In this document: positions 1 to 8,424 of the stretch, piece by piece
Layout of the letters: each line of letters opens with the position of its first letter
Position numbering within the stretch: the first letter of the stretch is position 1
Assembly: GCF_042920265.1 (NCBI RefSeq)
Contig: NZ_JBDQZI010000016.1
Span: 29,455 to 93,454, forward strand
Source of the DNA: Lysinibacillus_B sp042920265
GTDB lineage: Bacteria; Bacillota; Bacilli; Bacillales_A; Planococcaceae
Direction of reading: 5' to 3'
Length of the DNA stretch: 64,000 bases
Made by a program: the position numbers and the translations under genes
The notes under the pieces: generated by a model
The model's input: only the letters and a program-made list of their open reading frames with translations
Database searches by the model: none
Told to the model about the DNA's origin: nothing

Positions 1-1
1 T

Positions 2-529
2 GTTATTCCAGGATTAAAAGTGGAAGTGCGCGAAATAGCAACCCAGCTGTTAGATAATGGCGAACAAGGGGTACGATTCGAATTTTTATCGAATCGAAAC
101 GGGCGTGTGTTGCCGTTGCGAACAGAGTCAGAAGGTATTTTGAAAATTATTGCTGTACTAAGTGCTCTTGCGGCTGCTTATAATAAGCCAAATGCTTGTA
201 TTGTTATCGATGAGCTAGATTCGGGTGTATTCGAGTATTTATTAGGTGAATTATTGAAAATCATTGCAGAAGCCGGGCAAGGACAGTTATTTTTCACATC
301 CCATAATTTACGCTTACTGGAAGTGTTAACGACTAAAGATTTATGGTTCACAACGTCCAATGAGCAGAGACGATACATTCAGCTAAAAGGGGTGAAAACA
401 CTTCATAATACACGTGATGTGTATTTACGTGCGATTCAGCTAGGGGGACAAGACGAGTCCGTTTATGAAGACACGAAATCATTCCATATTAAGAAAGCTT
501 TTTGGAAAGCGAGGAGGGGTGAAGAGTGA
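2..529 (+). CDS. AAA-family ATPase, C-terminal part (cut by window start)
   Basis: The frame is already open at base 2, so the Walker A half lies outside the window; the ATG at 20 is internal. What remains is the C-terminal ATPase lobe: an ESEG stretch (near base 130) where ABC-type AAA proteins carry their signature, a Walker B block ending VIDELDSG (near base 200), and a switch histidine in FFTSHN (near base 298). This arrangement is typical of the AAA15/AAA21 and OLD-type ATPases that pair with TOPRIM proteins. The stop overlaps the GTG of the next gene by 4 bases, so the two are translationally coupled. Inferred role: ATPase or sensor subunit of a two-gene defence module. The exact family cannot be fixed without the N-terminus. 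Confidence 0.75.
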   Translation, partial: VIPGLKVEVREIATQLLDNGEQGVRFEFLSNRNGRVLPLRTESEGILKIIAVLSALAAAYNKPNACIVIDELDSGVFEYLLGELLKIIAEAGQGQLFFTSHNLRLLEVLTTKDLWFTTSNEQRRYIQLKGVKTLHNTRDVYLRAIQLGGQDESVYEDTKSFHIKKAFWKARRGEE

Positions 530-1263
530 AAAAAGTCATTTTAGTCATTGTGGAAGGACAGACAGAGGAAGCGATTTTTTACGATTATTTGCAAGAGCGC
601 TTTAAGGATATAGAAGTGAGAATTCATGTACAAGCGGGAGATGTGTTGTCGGATTTACGAAATAAGAAAAATATTAAAAAAGTAGTCGGACAGTTAATCA
701 GAAATTACTTGGAGAAATATCGTTTTTTACCGCATGATGTATTAGCGGTGCTTCATTTTACCGATACAGATGGTTGCTTTGTGGTAGATGATCAAGTCGT
801 CGTGGATAGCACGGCGGAAAAGAATTTGTTTTATGATGAGGAAAGCATTGTTGTACCGGATGACAATAAAAAGCAGATGATTCAACAGCGAAATGAACAA
901 AAGGCGCAAAACATTCGTATTTTGTTTGCAGATCATCATTTTTCCATTAGATCCATTAAAATTCCGTATCAGCTGTATTATTTTTCAACGAACTTAGATC
1001 ATGTATTGTGGGACGAGCGCAATACGAAGGGCTATGAAAAACTTGAAAAAGTAGACCAATTTTTAGAGCAGTTCCATGCGAATATTGATCAGTTTTTATG
1101 GCAATTTGTAGAGGGAAAGCAAGAAGGCGTATACACAGATAAATATAAGCACTCCTGGGAGTATATTATGAAAAGTAATCACTCCTTAAGCCGCAAAACG
1201 AATATGCCGTTCCTTTTAGAAATGATTGATTCCCTATCATCCGAACCCTTTTCCTCAAATTGA
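526..1263 (+). CDS. TOPRIM-like protein partnered with the AAA ATPase
   Basis: A 245-residue protein starting at GTG 526. The first strand leads into VEGQTEE (Glu10) and a later strand into FTDTDG (Asp80, Asp82). The Glu...Asp-x-Asp order and spacing is the metal-binding pattern of TOPRIM domains found in primases, topoisomerases, OLD nucleases and the AriB/RloB-like partners of AAA ATPases. The C-terminal half (about 120-245) is helical with no recognised motif. The 4-base overlap with the ATPase gene and the terminator directly after it (stem begins inside the last codons) mark the end of an operon. Inferred role: nuclease or effector of an anti-phage toxin module. Assignment to a named system such as PARIS is not proven. 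Confidence 0.7.
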   Translation: MKKVILVIVEGQTEEAIFYDYLQERFKDIEVRIHVQAGDVLSDLRNKKNIKKVVGQLIRNYLEKYRFLPHDVLAVLHFTDTDGCFVVDDQVVVDSTAEKNLFYDEESIVVPDDNKKQMIQQRNEQKAQNIRILFADHHFSIRSIKIPYQLYYFSTNLDHVLWDERNTKGYEKLEKVDQFLEQFHANIDQFLWQFVEGKQEGVYTDKYKHSWEYIMKSNHSLSRKTNMPFLLEMIDSLSSEPFSSN

Positions 1264-1278
1264 GCGGAGAGGGTTTTT
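1244..1278 (+). terminator. Rho-independent terminator of the AAA-TOPRIM operon
   Basis: The arms AACCCTTTTCCTC and GAGCGGAGAGGGTT form an imperfect hairpin followed by a T run. The 5' arm overlaps the last codons of the TOPRIM gene. Confidence 0.6.
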
Positions 1279-1294
1279 GTGATTTAAAATCCAA

Positions 1295-1315
1295 GAACAT
1301 GGAATGTACATGTTC
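1295..1315. promoter_or_regulatory. 21-bp hyphenated palindrome upstream of the LysM-GH18 gene
   Basis: GAACATG, 7 bases, CATGTTC: perfect 7-bp arms, 36 bases before the ATG at 1351. It could be an operator or a leader hairpin. The spacing does not fit the Gram-positive LexA box, and no binding protein can be named. Confidence 0.35.
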
Positions 1316-1350
1316 AGGATGGCATATGGTAGTCGAAGAGGGGGAAGTGT

Positions 1351-2640
1351 ATGCAAATTCATGTTGTACAACCGGGGCAGTCACTCTATGGTATCGCTCA
1401 GGCATATCGTACGACAGCCCAGGCGATTGCACAGGCAAATGAATTGCGGAATCCGAATCAACTTGTTGTGGGACAGGCACTTGTCATACCGATATATGGC
1501 AGCTTTTATTGGGTGCAACCGGGAGATAGTCTATATCGCATTGCGCAACGTTTCGGCTTAGAAGTCAATACGTTAGCGCAAATTAATCGGCTTAATGTAA
1601 ATGCGCCTTTAGCGATTGGCATACAATTATATATTCCACCACGTCCTAAAACAGAAATAGAGGCACTCGCATTTTTAGAACCACGTGGCGATGAAATCAG
1701 TGCGCTATTACTCCAACAAGCAATGGATGCCAGCAGAAATCTCACGTATTTAAGTTTATTTAGCTTAGAAGCAAAGCGAGATGGCAGTCTTCGTACACCA
1801 CCGAGCAACGGAATAGAAAATATTGTGGAAACGACAGGTGCTGCTGTGATGTTAGTCGTGACCAATTTAGAGGCAGGACAGTTTAGTGGGGAATTAATGC
1901 GTGATATTTTACAAAGTATCGCTGTTCAAGAGTTAATGTTAGAAAACATTATTTCATATGCAGAGCAGCTAGGTGGGGTAAAGGCTGTCATGTTTGATTT
2001 GGAGCATATACCAGGCGATCAAAAAACGGCGTATAATCAATTTTTACAACGGGCAGTCGAGCGCCTGCATGAGGTAAACCTTGTTGTGTGTGTTGCACTA
2101 GCACCGAAAACACGTGCAGACCAACCAGGTGAATGGTTTGTTGCGCATGATTACAAAGCAGTTGGGCAAATAGTCGATTTTGTGATGCTCATGACGTATG
2201 AATGGGGTTATTCGGCTGGTCCGCCGCTCCCTGTATCACCTATTAAAGAAGTAGAGCGTGTATTAAATTATGCCGTGACGGAAATGCCACCAAATAAAAT
2301 TATTATGGGCCAAAATTTATACGGCTATGATTGGACATTGCCATTTGTGCCAGGAGGGGCTTATGCACGCGCCGTTAGCCCACAAGCCGCGATTCAACTT
2401 GCGGTCCGCTATAATGCAAGTATTCAATATGATACGACAGCCCAGGCGCCGTTTATTGAATATGTAGATGATGAAGGAAAAGAGCATATCGTCTGGTTTG
2501 AAGATGCTCGATCAATCCAGGCAAAATTTCTGCTTTTAAAAGAGTTCAAACTGCGCGGGATTGGTTACTGGAAGCTCGGCTTATCATTCCCACAAAATTG
2601 GCTACTGCTTGAGGAGTATTTTACTATCAAGAAGGTTTAA
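1351..2640 (+). CDS. LysM-GH18 peptidoglycan N-acetylglucosaminidase (SleL/YaaH-like)
   Basis: The 429-residue protein has two LysM modules (about residues 2-47 and 51-95, each opening VQPGxSLY.IAQ) followed by a glycoside hydrolase 18 domain (about 105-425). The GH18 catalytic strand reads AVMFDLEH, placing the acid/base at Glu218 of a DxE motif. The LysM2-GH18 layout and length match the spore-cortex/coat lysins SleL and YaaH, which cleave cortex muropeptides during germination. There is no signal peptide, as in that family, which is made in the mother cell and deposited on the spore. Start chosen by the upstream GAGGGGGAAG ribosome site. Monocistronic: terminators lie on both sides. Substrate is inferred from family. 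Confidence 0.85.
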   Translation: MQIHVVQPGQSLYGIAQAYRTTAQAIAQANELRNPNQLVVGQALVIPIYGSFYWVQPGDSLYRIAQRFGLEVNTLAQINRLNVNAPLAIGIQLYIPPRPKTEIEALAFLEPRGDEISALLLQQAMDASRNLTYLSLFSLEAKRDGSLRTPPSNGIENIVETTGAAVMLVVTNLEAGQFSGELMRDILQSIAVQELMLENIISYAEQLGGVKAVMFDLEHIPGDQKTAYNQFLQRAVERLHEVNLVVCVALAPKTRADQPGEWFVAHDYKAVGQIVDFVMLMTYEWGYSAGPPLPVSPIKEVERVLNYAVTEMPPNKIIMGQNLYGYDWTLPFVPGGAYARAVSPQAAIQLAVRYNASIQYDTTAQAPFIEYVDDEGKEHIVWFEDARSIQAKFLLLKEFKLRGIGYWKLGLSFPQNWLLLEEYFTIKKV

Positions 2641-2646
2641 AAATGA

Positions 2647-2680
2647 AAAGGCTGACCGAATGAGTTAGCCTTTATTTTTT
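2647..2680 (+). terminator. Terminator after the LysM-GH18 gene
   Basis: AAAGGCTGAC pairs with GTTAGCCTTT around a short loop, followed by ATTTTTTATT. Confidence 0.75.
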
Positions 2681-2749
2681 ATTCATGCAGGAAAAATTTA
2701 TGCTTTTATATAATACTAGATTAGTAATCTTATAAAAGGAGGCGTTAGT

Positions 2750-4102
2750 TTGCGCGTAGTAAAATGGGTAGCAATCTTACTATTAACATTTCAACTAGTA
2801 GTGAGTCCAGCAGCAGCTATGACGGGCAATAAAGGGGAGCCAGCACATTATGTGGCATTGGGTGACTCACTTGCAGCAGGGATAATTGAAACAGGTGAAA
2901 TTGGACAAGGGTATGCGGATTATTTAGCACAAATGTTAGAGGAAGAAAACTTACTGGCATCGTATAATAAAGGATTTGCTTTTCCTCGTTATACGACAGA
3001 TGATGTGTTAAAAGAGCTAAAATCAGATGTGGTCAAACCTTCTTCTGAAACAGCCGAGCAAGTATCGCTGTTAGATGAAGTGAAAAAAGCGGATGTAATT
3101 ACGATTAGTATTGGTGCAAATGATGTGTTAAAAAATTTAACACGTAATGAAGCCGGCGAAATGCAATTTGATGTACAACAAGTGACGCAAGCCATTGAGC
3201 GAGTAGTGGCTAATTATGACGCGATTTTAAAGCGGATTGGCCAATTAAATCCGACAGCAGATGTATTTGTGATGGGGTATTATAATCCATTCCCGTATGT
3301 AGAAGATGCGACGAAGCAATTAAACCTACTTGTGATGATGATGGATACAGCGATTCAGCAAGTAGCCGAAGTAAACGACATGTATTTTGTCAAAGTGGCA
3401 GATGTGGTAGCATCGAATGTTAAAGCGTATTTACCGAATCCACAAAATATCCATTTAAGCGAGGCAGGATATGAGGCAGTGGCGGAACAATTTGCCGAGC
3501 CGGTACTTGAATATATTAGGCTAATGCCGCTACCAGAAGTATTACCTGATTTTACGGATATTCCACAAGATAATTGGGCATATCCTTATGCGGTGGATGT
3601 AGCGAAATACGGCTTAATGAAAGGGTATAGCGATGGTGCATTTAAGCCGAATGATTCGTTAACACGTGTGCAAATTACATCAATTTTAGCTCGTGGGTTA
3701 CAACTAGAAGCGACAATTGCAGCGCCATTTAAAGACATGACAACATATGCAATCGAGACACAAGCGGAAGTAGCGGCAGCATATGAAGCAGGAATTGTCA
3801 AAGGAGTAGAGCCATTATTTAAGCCGAGTGAAAAAATTACACGTGCTGAGGTTGCGATGATGATGCACCGAGCATATATTCATATCACAGGGGAACAATA
3901 TGAGCCAACACAAGTAGCGCCATTTACAGATATTGAGACATATAACGATGAATACAAACAGGCGATTACGTTCTTATATGATTTTGACATTGCGACGGGT
4001 GTAGGGAACACAGGGAAATTTAATCCGACCGGTTATTTAACACGCGCGCAAGCAGCAAAAATCATGGTGAACTTCTACGAAACAGTTGTGTTAGAAGATT
4101 AA
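2750..4102 (+). CDS. Secreted SGNH/GDSL hydrolase with three SLH domains
   Basis: TTG start at 2750 behind AAAGGAGG. The 450-residue protein has a signal peptide (residues 1-23, ending AAA), then an SGNH hydrolase: block I YVALGDSLAAG with nucleophile Ser40, block III SIGANDV, and an IHLSEAGY block carrying the catalytic His. Three S-layer homology domains follow from about residue 268, each with a central x-LTRAQ/TRVQ-like helix (DSLTRVQ, EKITRAE, GYLTRAQ). SLH triplets bind pyruvylated secondary cell-wall polymer, so the enzyme should be anchored on the cell surface. Family knowledge suggests lipase, esterase or deacetylase activity; the substrate cannot be read from the sequence. Flanked by terminators. 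Confidence 0.88.
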   Translation: MRVVKWVAILLLTFQLVVSPAAAMTGNKGEPAHYVALGDSLAAGIIETGEIGQGYADYLAQMLEEENLLASYNKGFAFPRYTTDDVLKELKSDVVKPSSETAEQVSLLDEVKKADVITISIGANDVLKNLTRNEAGEMQFDVQQVTQAIERVVANYDAILKRIGQLNPTADVFVMGYYNPFPYVEDATKQLNLLVMMMDTAIQQVAEVNDMYFVKVADVVASNVKAYLPNPQNIHLSEAGYEAVAEQFAEPVLEYIRLMPLPEVLPDFTDIPQDNWAYPYAVDVAKYGLMKGYSDGAFKPNDSLTRVQITSILARGLQLEATIAAPFKDMTTYAIETQAEVAAAYEAGIVKGVEPLFKPSEKITRAEVAMMMHRAYIHITGEQYEPTQVAPFTDIETYNDEYKQAITFLYDFDIATGVGNTGKFNPTGYLTRAQAAKIMVNFYETVVLED

Positions 4103-4105
4103 AAT

Positions 4106-4148
4106 AAGCGGCGAGGAAAGATGGGGAATCTTCCTCGTCGCTTCTTTT
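4106..4148 (+). terminator. Terminator after the SLH hydrolase gene
   Basis: AAGCGGCGAGGAA pairs with TTCCTCGTCGCTT, followed by TTTT. It lies between convergent genes. Confidence 0.8.
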
Positions 4149-4217
4149 CACGGATAGAAATCCGCTCAATATATATAGCAGAAGGGGTATTCTGCTGGGG
4201 ATAATGAAGTTATATAC

Positions 4218-4964
4218 TTATTCCTTCCATTTTAAACCTTCAAAGAAGCGATAAACTTCTTCAAATACTAAATCGCGTTCTTGACCTAATGTTAAAATGT
4301 GACCAGAATTGATAAATGTTTTAACCGATTTAATACGTGATTTGACAGAGCTGTAAATCAAATCTGCACTTTCACAATAGTAGTCATCATCTTGTAAACC
4401 GCGTAAAATATGCACCGGTATTTGGATAGTATCTAATTTGCTACTCGTATCATTAATCATTCCTTGTAAATAGTCAAGTGAAGGCATTCGAACTAAATCC
4501 GCAACGCGTTCTGGTTGATCTTCGGTTGGGTTATAAGTACCTGCTAGCTTTTTGTAATTAATAGCATACTCTACGATGCGCTGTTGTAAGCTTTCAGGAC
4601 TTTTAGCGATTGCTGGTGCAGACATTGTGACAATGGCTTTTGTTGGACGTTCAACACCAAGTTTTAATGAGAAAATACCACCAAGTGATACACCGGCAAC
4701 GGCAATTTCTTCATAGCCTAAGTTACGTAAAGTATCGTAACCTTCAATTACGCTATCCCACCATTCAGTTGGGTTTGTTTGAATTAATGTTTTTGGATCG
4801 ACGCCATGCCCTTTATAAAGTGGTGCATGTACTGTATAGTTGCGATCTGTTAAATATCGACCAAGACGCTTTACATCGTTTGTATTGCCAGTAAAGCCAT
4901 GTAATAGTAGTACGGCGCGCTTACCAGCCTCAAATGTAAATGGTTTCGGTGGAATGATTTTCAT
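4218..4964 (-). CDS. Carboxylesterase, Est30-like alpha/beta hydrolase
   Basis: A 248-residue cytoplasmic alpha/beta hydrolase. The oxyanion strand is LLLHGFTG (residues 19-26), the nucleophile elbow GVSLGG with Ser93, an acidic cluster at Asp192-194, and the catalytic His222 in SGH. These positions coincide closely with the Geobacillus Est30 / Bacillus YvaK carboxylesterases (Ser94, Asp193, His223), which hydrolyse short- to medium-chain esters. The start at 4964 was chosen because AAAGGAG lies about 10 bases upstream; a longer in-frame extension to 5033 has no ribosome site. Convergent with the SLH hydrolase. Physiological substrate unknown. Confidence 0.85.
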   Translation of the reverse strand: MKIIPPKPFTFEAGKRAVLLLHGFTGNTNDVKRLGRYLTDRNYTVHAPLYKGHGVDPKTLIQTNPTEWWDSVIEGYDTLRNLGYEEIAVAGVSLGGIFSLKLGVERPTKAIVTMSAPAIAKSPESLQQRIVEYAINYKKLAGTYNPTEDQPERVADLVRMPSLDYLQGMINDTSSKLDTIQIPVHILRGLQDDDYYCESADLIYSSVKSRIKSVKTFINSGHILTLGQERDLVFEEVYRFFEGLKWKE

Positions 4965-5234
4965 TTTAATACAGACTCCTTTTAAATACGTGATAAAATG
5001 TGTTTGTTTGATGTAAGGAAATGTGACAATCAATCGAAAATTCAGAAAAAATGGTTGTAATTTTTAAAAAAATTTGATATGAATTCATTTCTTTATTGCT
5101 ATTATAGTAGTATAAATACATAAGTACAATTTATTATTTCTATTATTTCAATAACATTTAGTTATCATTCTTAATGAGCAAAAATGCACCCTAAAAACAC
5201 CATTTAAATAGTGAAAGGTATGTATCATAGCCTC

Positions 5235-5316
5235 CGCGCTTTGCCACAGCCTACACAGGAGCTAAAACAGGCGTGGCCTGTTTGGATCTCCTGTTACGGC
5301 TCCTGTGGCTATGGCG
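5235..5316. repeat. Nested GC-rich hairpin element
   Basis: Perfect nested arms: GCCACAG 5243-5249 with CTGTGGC 5303-5309; ACAGGAG 5255-5261 with CTCCTGT 5288-5294; AACAGGC 5266-5272 with GCCTGTT 5276-5282. Together they fold as one long interrupted hairpin in otherwise AT-rich DNA. No gene is associated. It resembles a dispersed palindromic (REP-like) element or a stable RNA hairpin. Confidence 0.6.
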
Positions 5317-5526
5317 CGCTACGGCAAAAGTCAATGCTTCTCGATGTGCTAGAAAAATAGTTCTCTTATCTAAAAGAATTCATTTTCTTTTTATTTGCAA
5401 TTGTAATTATCCAACCTCTACCGTCATGAATGAGTATCTTTTTTATTTTTAGCTAGATGTATTGATTAACAAAATATTTCCTTTATAGAAGCGTGTTTTT
5501 TAGCAAAAAGTGATCAAAAATGACTT

Positions 5527-5755
5527 GCCAGTTGATTGCAGCGGAATCGGCGAGACTCCTACGGGAATAGCAATAAAGGAACGAAGGCTAAAACCGTCAC
5601 GTCCTGTGACAACGCCTTCGTGACCAACATCGTGTTGGCCTGAAGACCCCGCAGGAAATTTATTTGCGACGAAAGCGTAGCGACAGGAGCACCGAGGAGG
5701 CTGAAGCCATGCCCGTGGAAAGCGAGCCGAATGGAGCGGAAATCAACGGTTAACA
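5527..5755. repeat. Bacillaceae-type GC-rich intergenic repeat
   Basis: About 230 bp, much richer in GC than its surroundings. It contains the blocks GCGGAATCGGCGAGACTCCT, AGACCCCGCAGGA, GCGACAGGAGCACCGAGGAG and GGAGCGGAAATCAACGG. From memory these blocks recur, with variable middles, in many intergenic regions of Bacillaceae and Planococcaceae genomes; no search was run. The CTCCTACGGG/CCCCGCAGGA halves form an inverted pair around a variable insert (about 5575-5648) that has its own hairpins. No coding capacity is credible. Function unknown. Confidence 0.6.
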
Positions 5756-5815
5756 CAATGGTAATATATGTTTCAGGAGTTGCTCATTCTAAGTTATAAA
5801 TAAAAGGAGCCCTTT

Positions 5816-6703
5816 ATGGAGATTCAGCAGTTGCAATATTTTAAAACAGTGGCGCAGTTACAGCATATGACACGTGCTGCCGAGAAGCTAAGTATTTCAC
5901 AGCCTGCACTAAGTAAATCGATTTCAAATATAGAACAAGAACTTGGTGTGCCGCTGTTTGATCGGCAAGGGCGTTCGATTTATTTAAATCGTTACGGCGA
6001 ATTGTTTTTAGAAAGCGTGGAAGTTATTTTAGCGGAATATGCAAAAGTAATGCAGGAATTTGGCGATATTACAAAACCAGGACATGGTGAAGTAGCTTTT
6101 GGTTTTATTCATACACTAGGAATGGAAGTTGTGCCAGAGTTAATGGCTGTTGTAGCGGACGTATACCCGAATATGGAATTTTCATTAACACAAGCAACGT
6201 CATTGAATTTATTGAAGCGTCTGGAAGAAGGCGCAATTGATTTGTGCTTATCGCAAGAAATTGAGTCGAAGTTGATTGACATTGAGTGGGTGGAATTATG
6301 GAGTGAGGAATTGTATGTCATCGTTCCTGCTGGGCATCCACTAGCGAGTAAAGATAGGATTGCATTGCACGAAATTAAAGATGAGCCTTTCATTTCTATT
6401 AAAAGAGGAAACTCCCTTCGCCAATTTATTGATAAGCGCTTAAAAGAAGCCGGAGTTGTGGCAAAGACGACGTTTTCGGGGGAGGAAATGCACACATTGG
6501 CTGGATTTGTAGGAGCCGGGTTAGGTGTATCCATTATTCCGAATATTAAAGGGCTTGAGAATTACAACATTAAGAAAATTTCGGTCAGTTATCCGAGTTG
6601 TGTACGGAAAATTGGACTTGCTTGGGCAAAAGGACGTTATTTGTCACCGGCAGCGAATGAATTTAAAGAGTTTTTAATTGAGTACTTTAGAGGAGAATCG
6701 TAA
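5816..6703 (+). CDS. LysR-family transcriptional regulator
   Basis: The 295-residue protein has the standard LysR length and layout: N-terminal winged helix (residues 1-60, with the recognition segment LSISQPALSKSISNIE) and a periplasmic-binding-protein-like effector domain (about 88-290). ATG start with AAAGGAG upstream. The stop TAATG overlaps the start of the Sel1-repeat gene by one base, so the two are co-transcribed. LysR proteins usually control an adjacent divergent gene, but the DNA to its left is only the repeat-filled gap, so no target is evident. Effector unknown. Confidence 0.88.
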   Translation: MEIQQLQYFKTVAQLQHMTRAAEKLSISQPALSKSISNIEQELGVPLFDRQGRSIYLNRYGELFLESVEVILAEYAKVMQEFGDITKPGHGEVAFGFIHTLGMEVVPELMAVVADVYPNMEFSLTQATSLNLLKRLEEGAIDLCLSQEIESKLIDIEWVELWSEELYVIVPAGHPLASKDRIALHEIKDEPFISIKRGNSLRQFIDKRLKEAGVVAKTTFSGEEMHTLAGFVGAGLGVSIIPNIKGLENYNIKKISVSYPSCVRKIGLAWAKGRYLSPAANEFKEFLIEYFRGES

Positions 6704-7545
6704 TGGATGAGCAATCAATATTTCAATTAGCTGGCAAGGAATTATATGAAACGTTTTTAAAGGCATTAGCAGAAGATGTGCCATCAATGTATGCTGTGGC
6801 GATGGTGCTGAAAGAGAAAGAATGGGCGAAAGAAGCGGTTTCTTGGCTGACAAAGGCTGCGAATCAGCACTATGCACCTGCACAATATGAATTAGCGAAC
6901 TGCTATTACGCAGGCCATGGGGTACAAGTCAATGAGCAGAGGGCGTTTGAGCTGTATACGTGTGCCGCAACGCAAGGTCATGCCGATGCGGCAAATAATT
7001 TAGCGGATATGTATTTCAATGGTGAATCCGTTGAGGTGAACGAAGAACAAGCATTTTACTGGTTTACGTATGCAGCAGAAAAAGGCATAGTAGAAGCGAT
7101 GTTTACATTAGGTATCATGCATGAGCAAGGGCTTGGTACACAAGTAGATGAAGAACGCGCCTATTATTATTATGAGAAATCAGCAACAGCAGGCTATGAT
7201 GATGCACAGTACCGCATGGGCTGTATTTATTTAGACGGTTTACTTGGAAAAGCGCAAGACGGACAACAAGCGTTGACATGGTTTGAAGCGGCAGCCGAGC
7301 AGTTTCATATTGATGCCATTTATAATTTAGGGTATTTATATGAAAAGGGAATCGCTGTTACACAAGACGGCACTAAGGCAATCGCCTATTATAAGCAGGC
7401 AGCACTACTCGGGGATTACCAAGCAAAGGTAAACTTAGCGTATATGTACGAAACAGGCGAGTGTGTACCAGTTAGTGTCGAAGAGGCGACTAAATGGCAC
7501 GAAGCAGCCCAAGACCAACTAGAAGAAGGATGTCAGGAATGGTAG
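6703..7545 (+). CDS. Sel1-like repeat (SLR/TPR) protein
   Basis: A 280-residue protein built from tandem Sel1-like repeats of about 36 residues, from about residue 40 to the end. Each carries the A.Y.LG..Y..G.GV..D...A..W...AA..G pattern (for example APAQYELANCYYAGHGV, DAIYNLGYLYEKGIAV). Such repeats form alpha-solenoid scaffolds for protein-protein contacts. No signal peptide or enzymatic domain. Translationally coupled to the LysR gene (TAATG), so it may act with that regulator. Partner unknown. Confidence 0.8.
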   Translation: MDEQSIFQLAGKELYETFLKALAEDVPSMYAVAMVLKEKEWAKEAVSWLTKAANQHYAPAQYELANCYYAGHGVQVNEQRAFELYTCAATQGHADAANNLADMYFNGESVEVNEEQAFYWFTYAAEKGIVEAMFTLGIMHEQGLGTQVDEERAYYYYEKSATAGYDDAQYRMGCIYLDGLLGKAQDGQQALTWFEAAAEQFHIDAIYNLGYLYEKGIAVTQDGTKAIAYYKQAALLGDYQAKVNLAYMYETGECVPVSVEEATKWHEAAQDQLEEGCQEW

Positions 7546-7672
7546 GAGAATAGACAAAGCAGTGCAACAAAGACTCAGGTTGAATGGATAAAGAAGCGTC
7601 TCATATAACACATAAAAAAACTTTTCAGGTAGAATGATAAGTATGAAATTATAGCAAAGAGGTGATGTTGTA

Positions 7673-8155
7673 ATGGCAAATGCATCCTCAGAAACGACTA
7701 TCCATCATATAGAGCATATTAGCGCATTACGTGGGATTTTACAGGAACAACAACAAGATGTAGCAGAGTTAAGGGCAATGATGAAGCGATTTGAATCGTA
7801 TAAAGATGTCGGTATGGATTTGATTGGGGCAAAGAAATATACAGAAAAAGTAGTAGAAATTCAAGATGCTCAAAATAATCGGTTTCGCAAGCTAGATGAA
7901 ATCATCTTCCATAATCGAAAAGAACTAAAAAGCGGAGAAACGGCGTATAGTACGCTGTTGACTTATGGAAAGGAAGTACGGAAGTTAGAGGCTGGTTTAC
8001 GCACATTGCGATTATTTACACAGGATGTGATTGATATGCTCGTGCAAAATAGTACGGTCATGAATCGAGCAGACGATCGAATCGCTTATTTTGAAAAACG
8101 TGTAGCTACTTTAGAAGTTGAGATACAGCAATGGATAGAGAAATTGGCACCTTAA
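7673..8155 (+). CDS. Small coiled-coil protein of unknown function
   Basis: A 160-residue, charged, mostly helical protein with no signal peptide, membrane span or cysteine pattern. Stretches at about 20-50 and 110-155 look coiled-coil. ATG start with AGAGGTGATG upstream; the stop is followed within a few bases by a strong terminator. Not recognised as any named family. It stands alone between the Sel1-repeat gene and hemAT. Confidence 0.65.
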   Translation: MANASSETTIHHIEHISALRGILQEQQQDVAELRAMMKRFESYKDVGMDLIGAKKYTEKVVEIQDAQNNRFRKLDEIIFHNRKELKSGETAYSTLLTYGKEVRKLEAGLRTLRLFTQDVIDMLVQNSTVMNRADDRIAYFEKRVATLEVEIQQWIEKLAP

Positions 8156-8176
8156 GATTTAAGGTGCCAATTTTTG
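8143..8176 (+). terminator. Terminator after the coiled-coil gene
   Basis: ATTGGCACCTTA pairs with TAAGGTGCCAAT, followed by TTTTTG. The 5' arm overlaps the last codons. Confidence 0.85.
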
Positions 8177-8424
8177 TTCTTTCGTCTATTTGTGTCGCAT
8201 ATACAGTATTGTTTATGTCGTTAGGTATAGGTCTAAAGTATTTATATAGCACTTTTTGGAAATTAAAAATGAATAATAGTTCTTTCTGTAGATTTATATA
8301 GGACAAATTGATGGGAGACTAATTCCTTAATTTGGAGTATAAATAAAATTTCCGCTTGTATCAGCGCATAAACATAGTAATCTTTAAAAGGGGTAATTTA
8401 AAAAAGTGAAAGAAGCGTGATTCA

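Larger units (their letters stand above)
4965..5815. other. 850-bp gap between esterase and LysR gene
   Basis: AT-rich DNA (4965-5230 and 5317-5526) with no credible reading frame or ribosome site, interrupted by the two GC-rich repeat elements listed separately. The last 60 bases carry the AAAGGAG ribosome site of the LysR gene. Confidence 0.7.

Noticed and set aside
1295..1315. LexA/SOS box
   Set aside because: GAACATG-N7-CATGTTC does not have the GAAC-N4-GTTC geometry of Gram-positive LexA sites.
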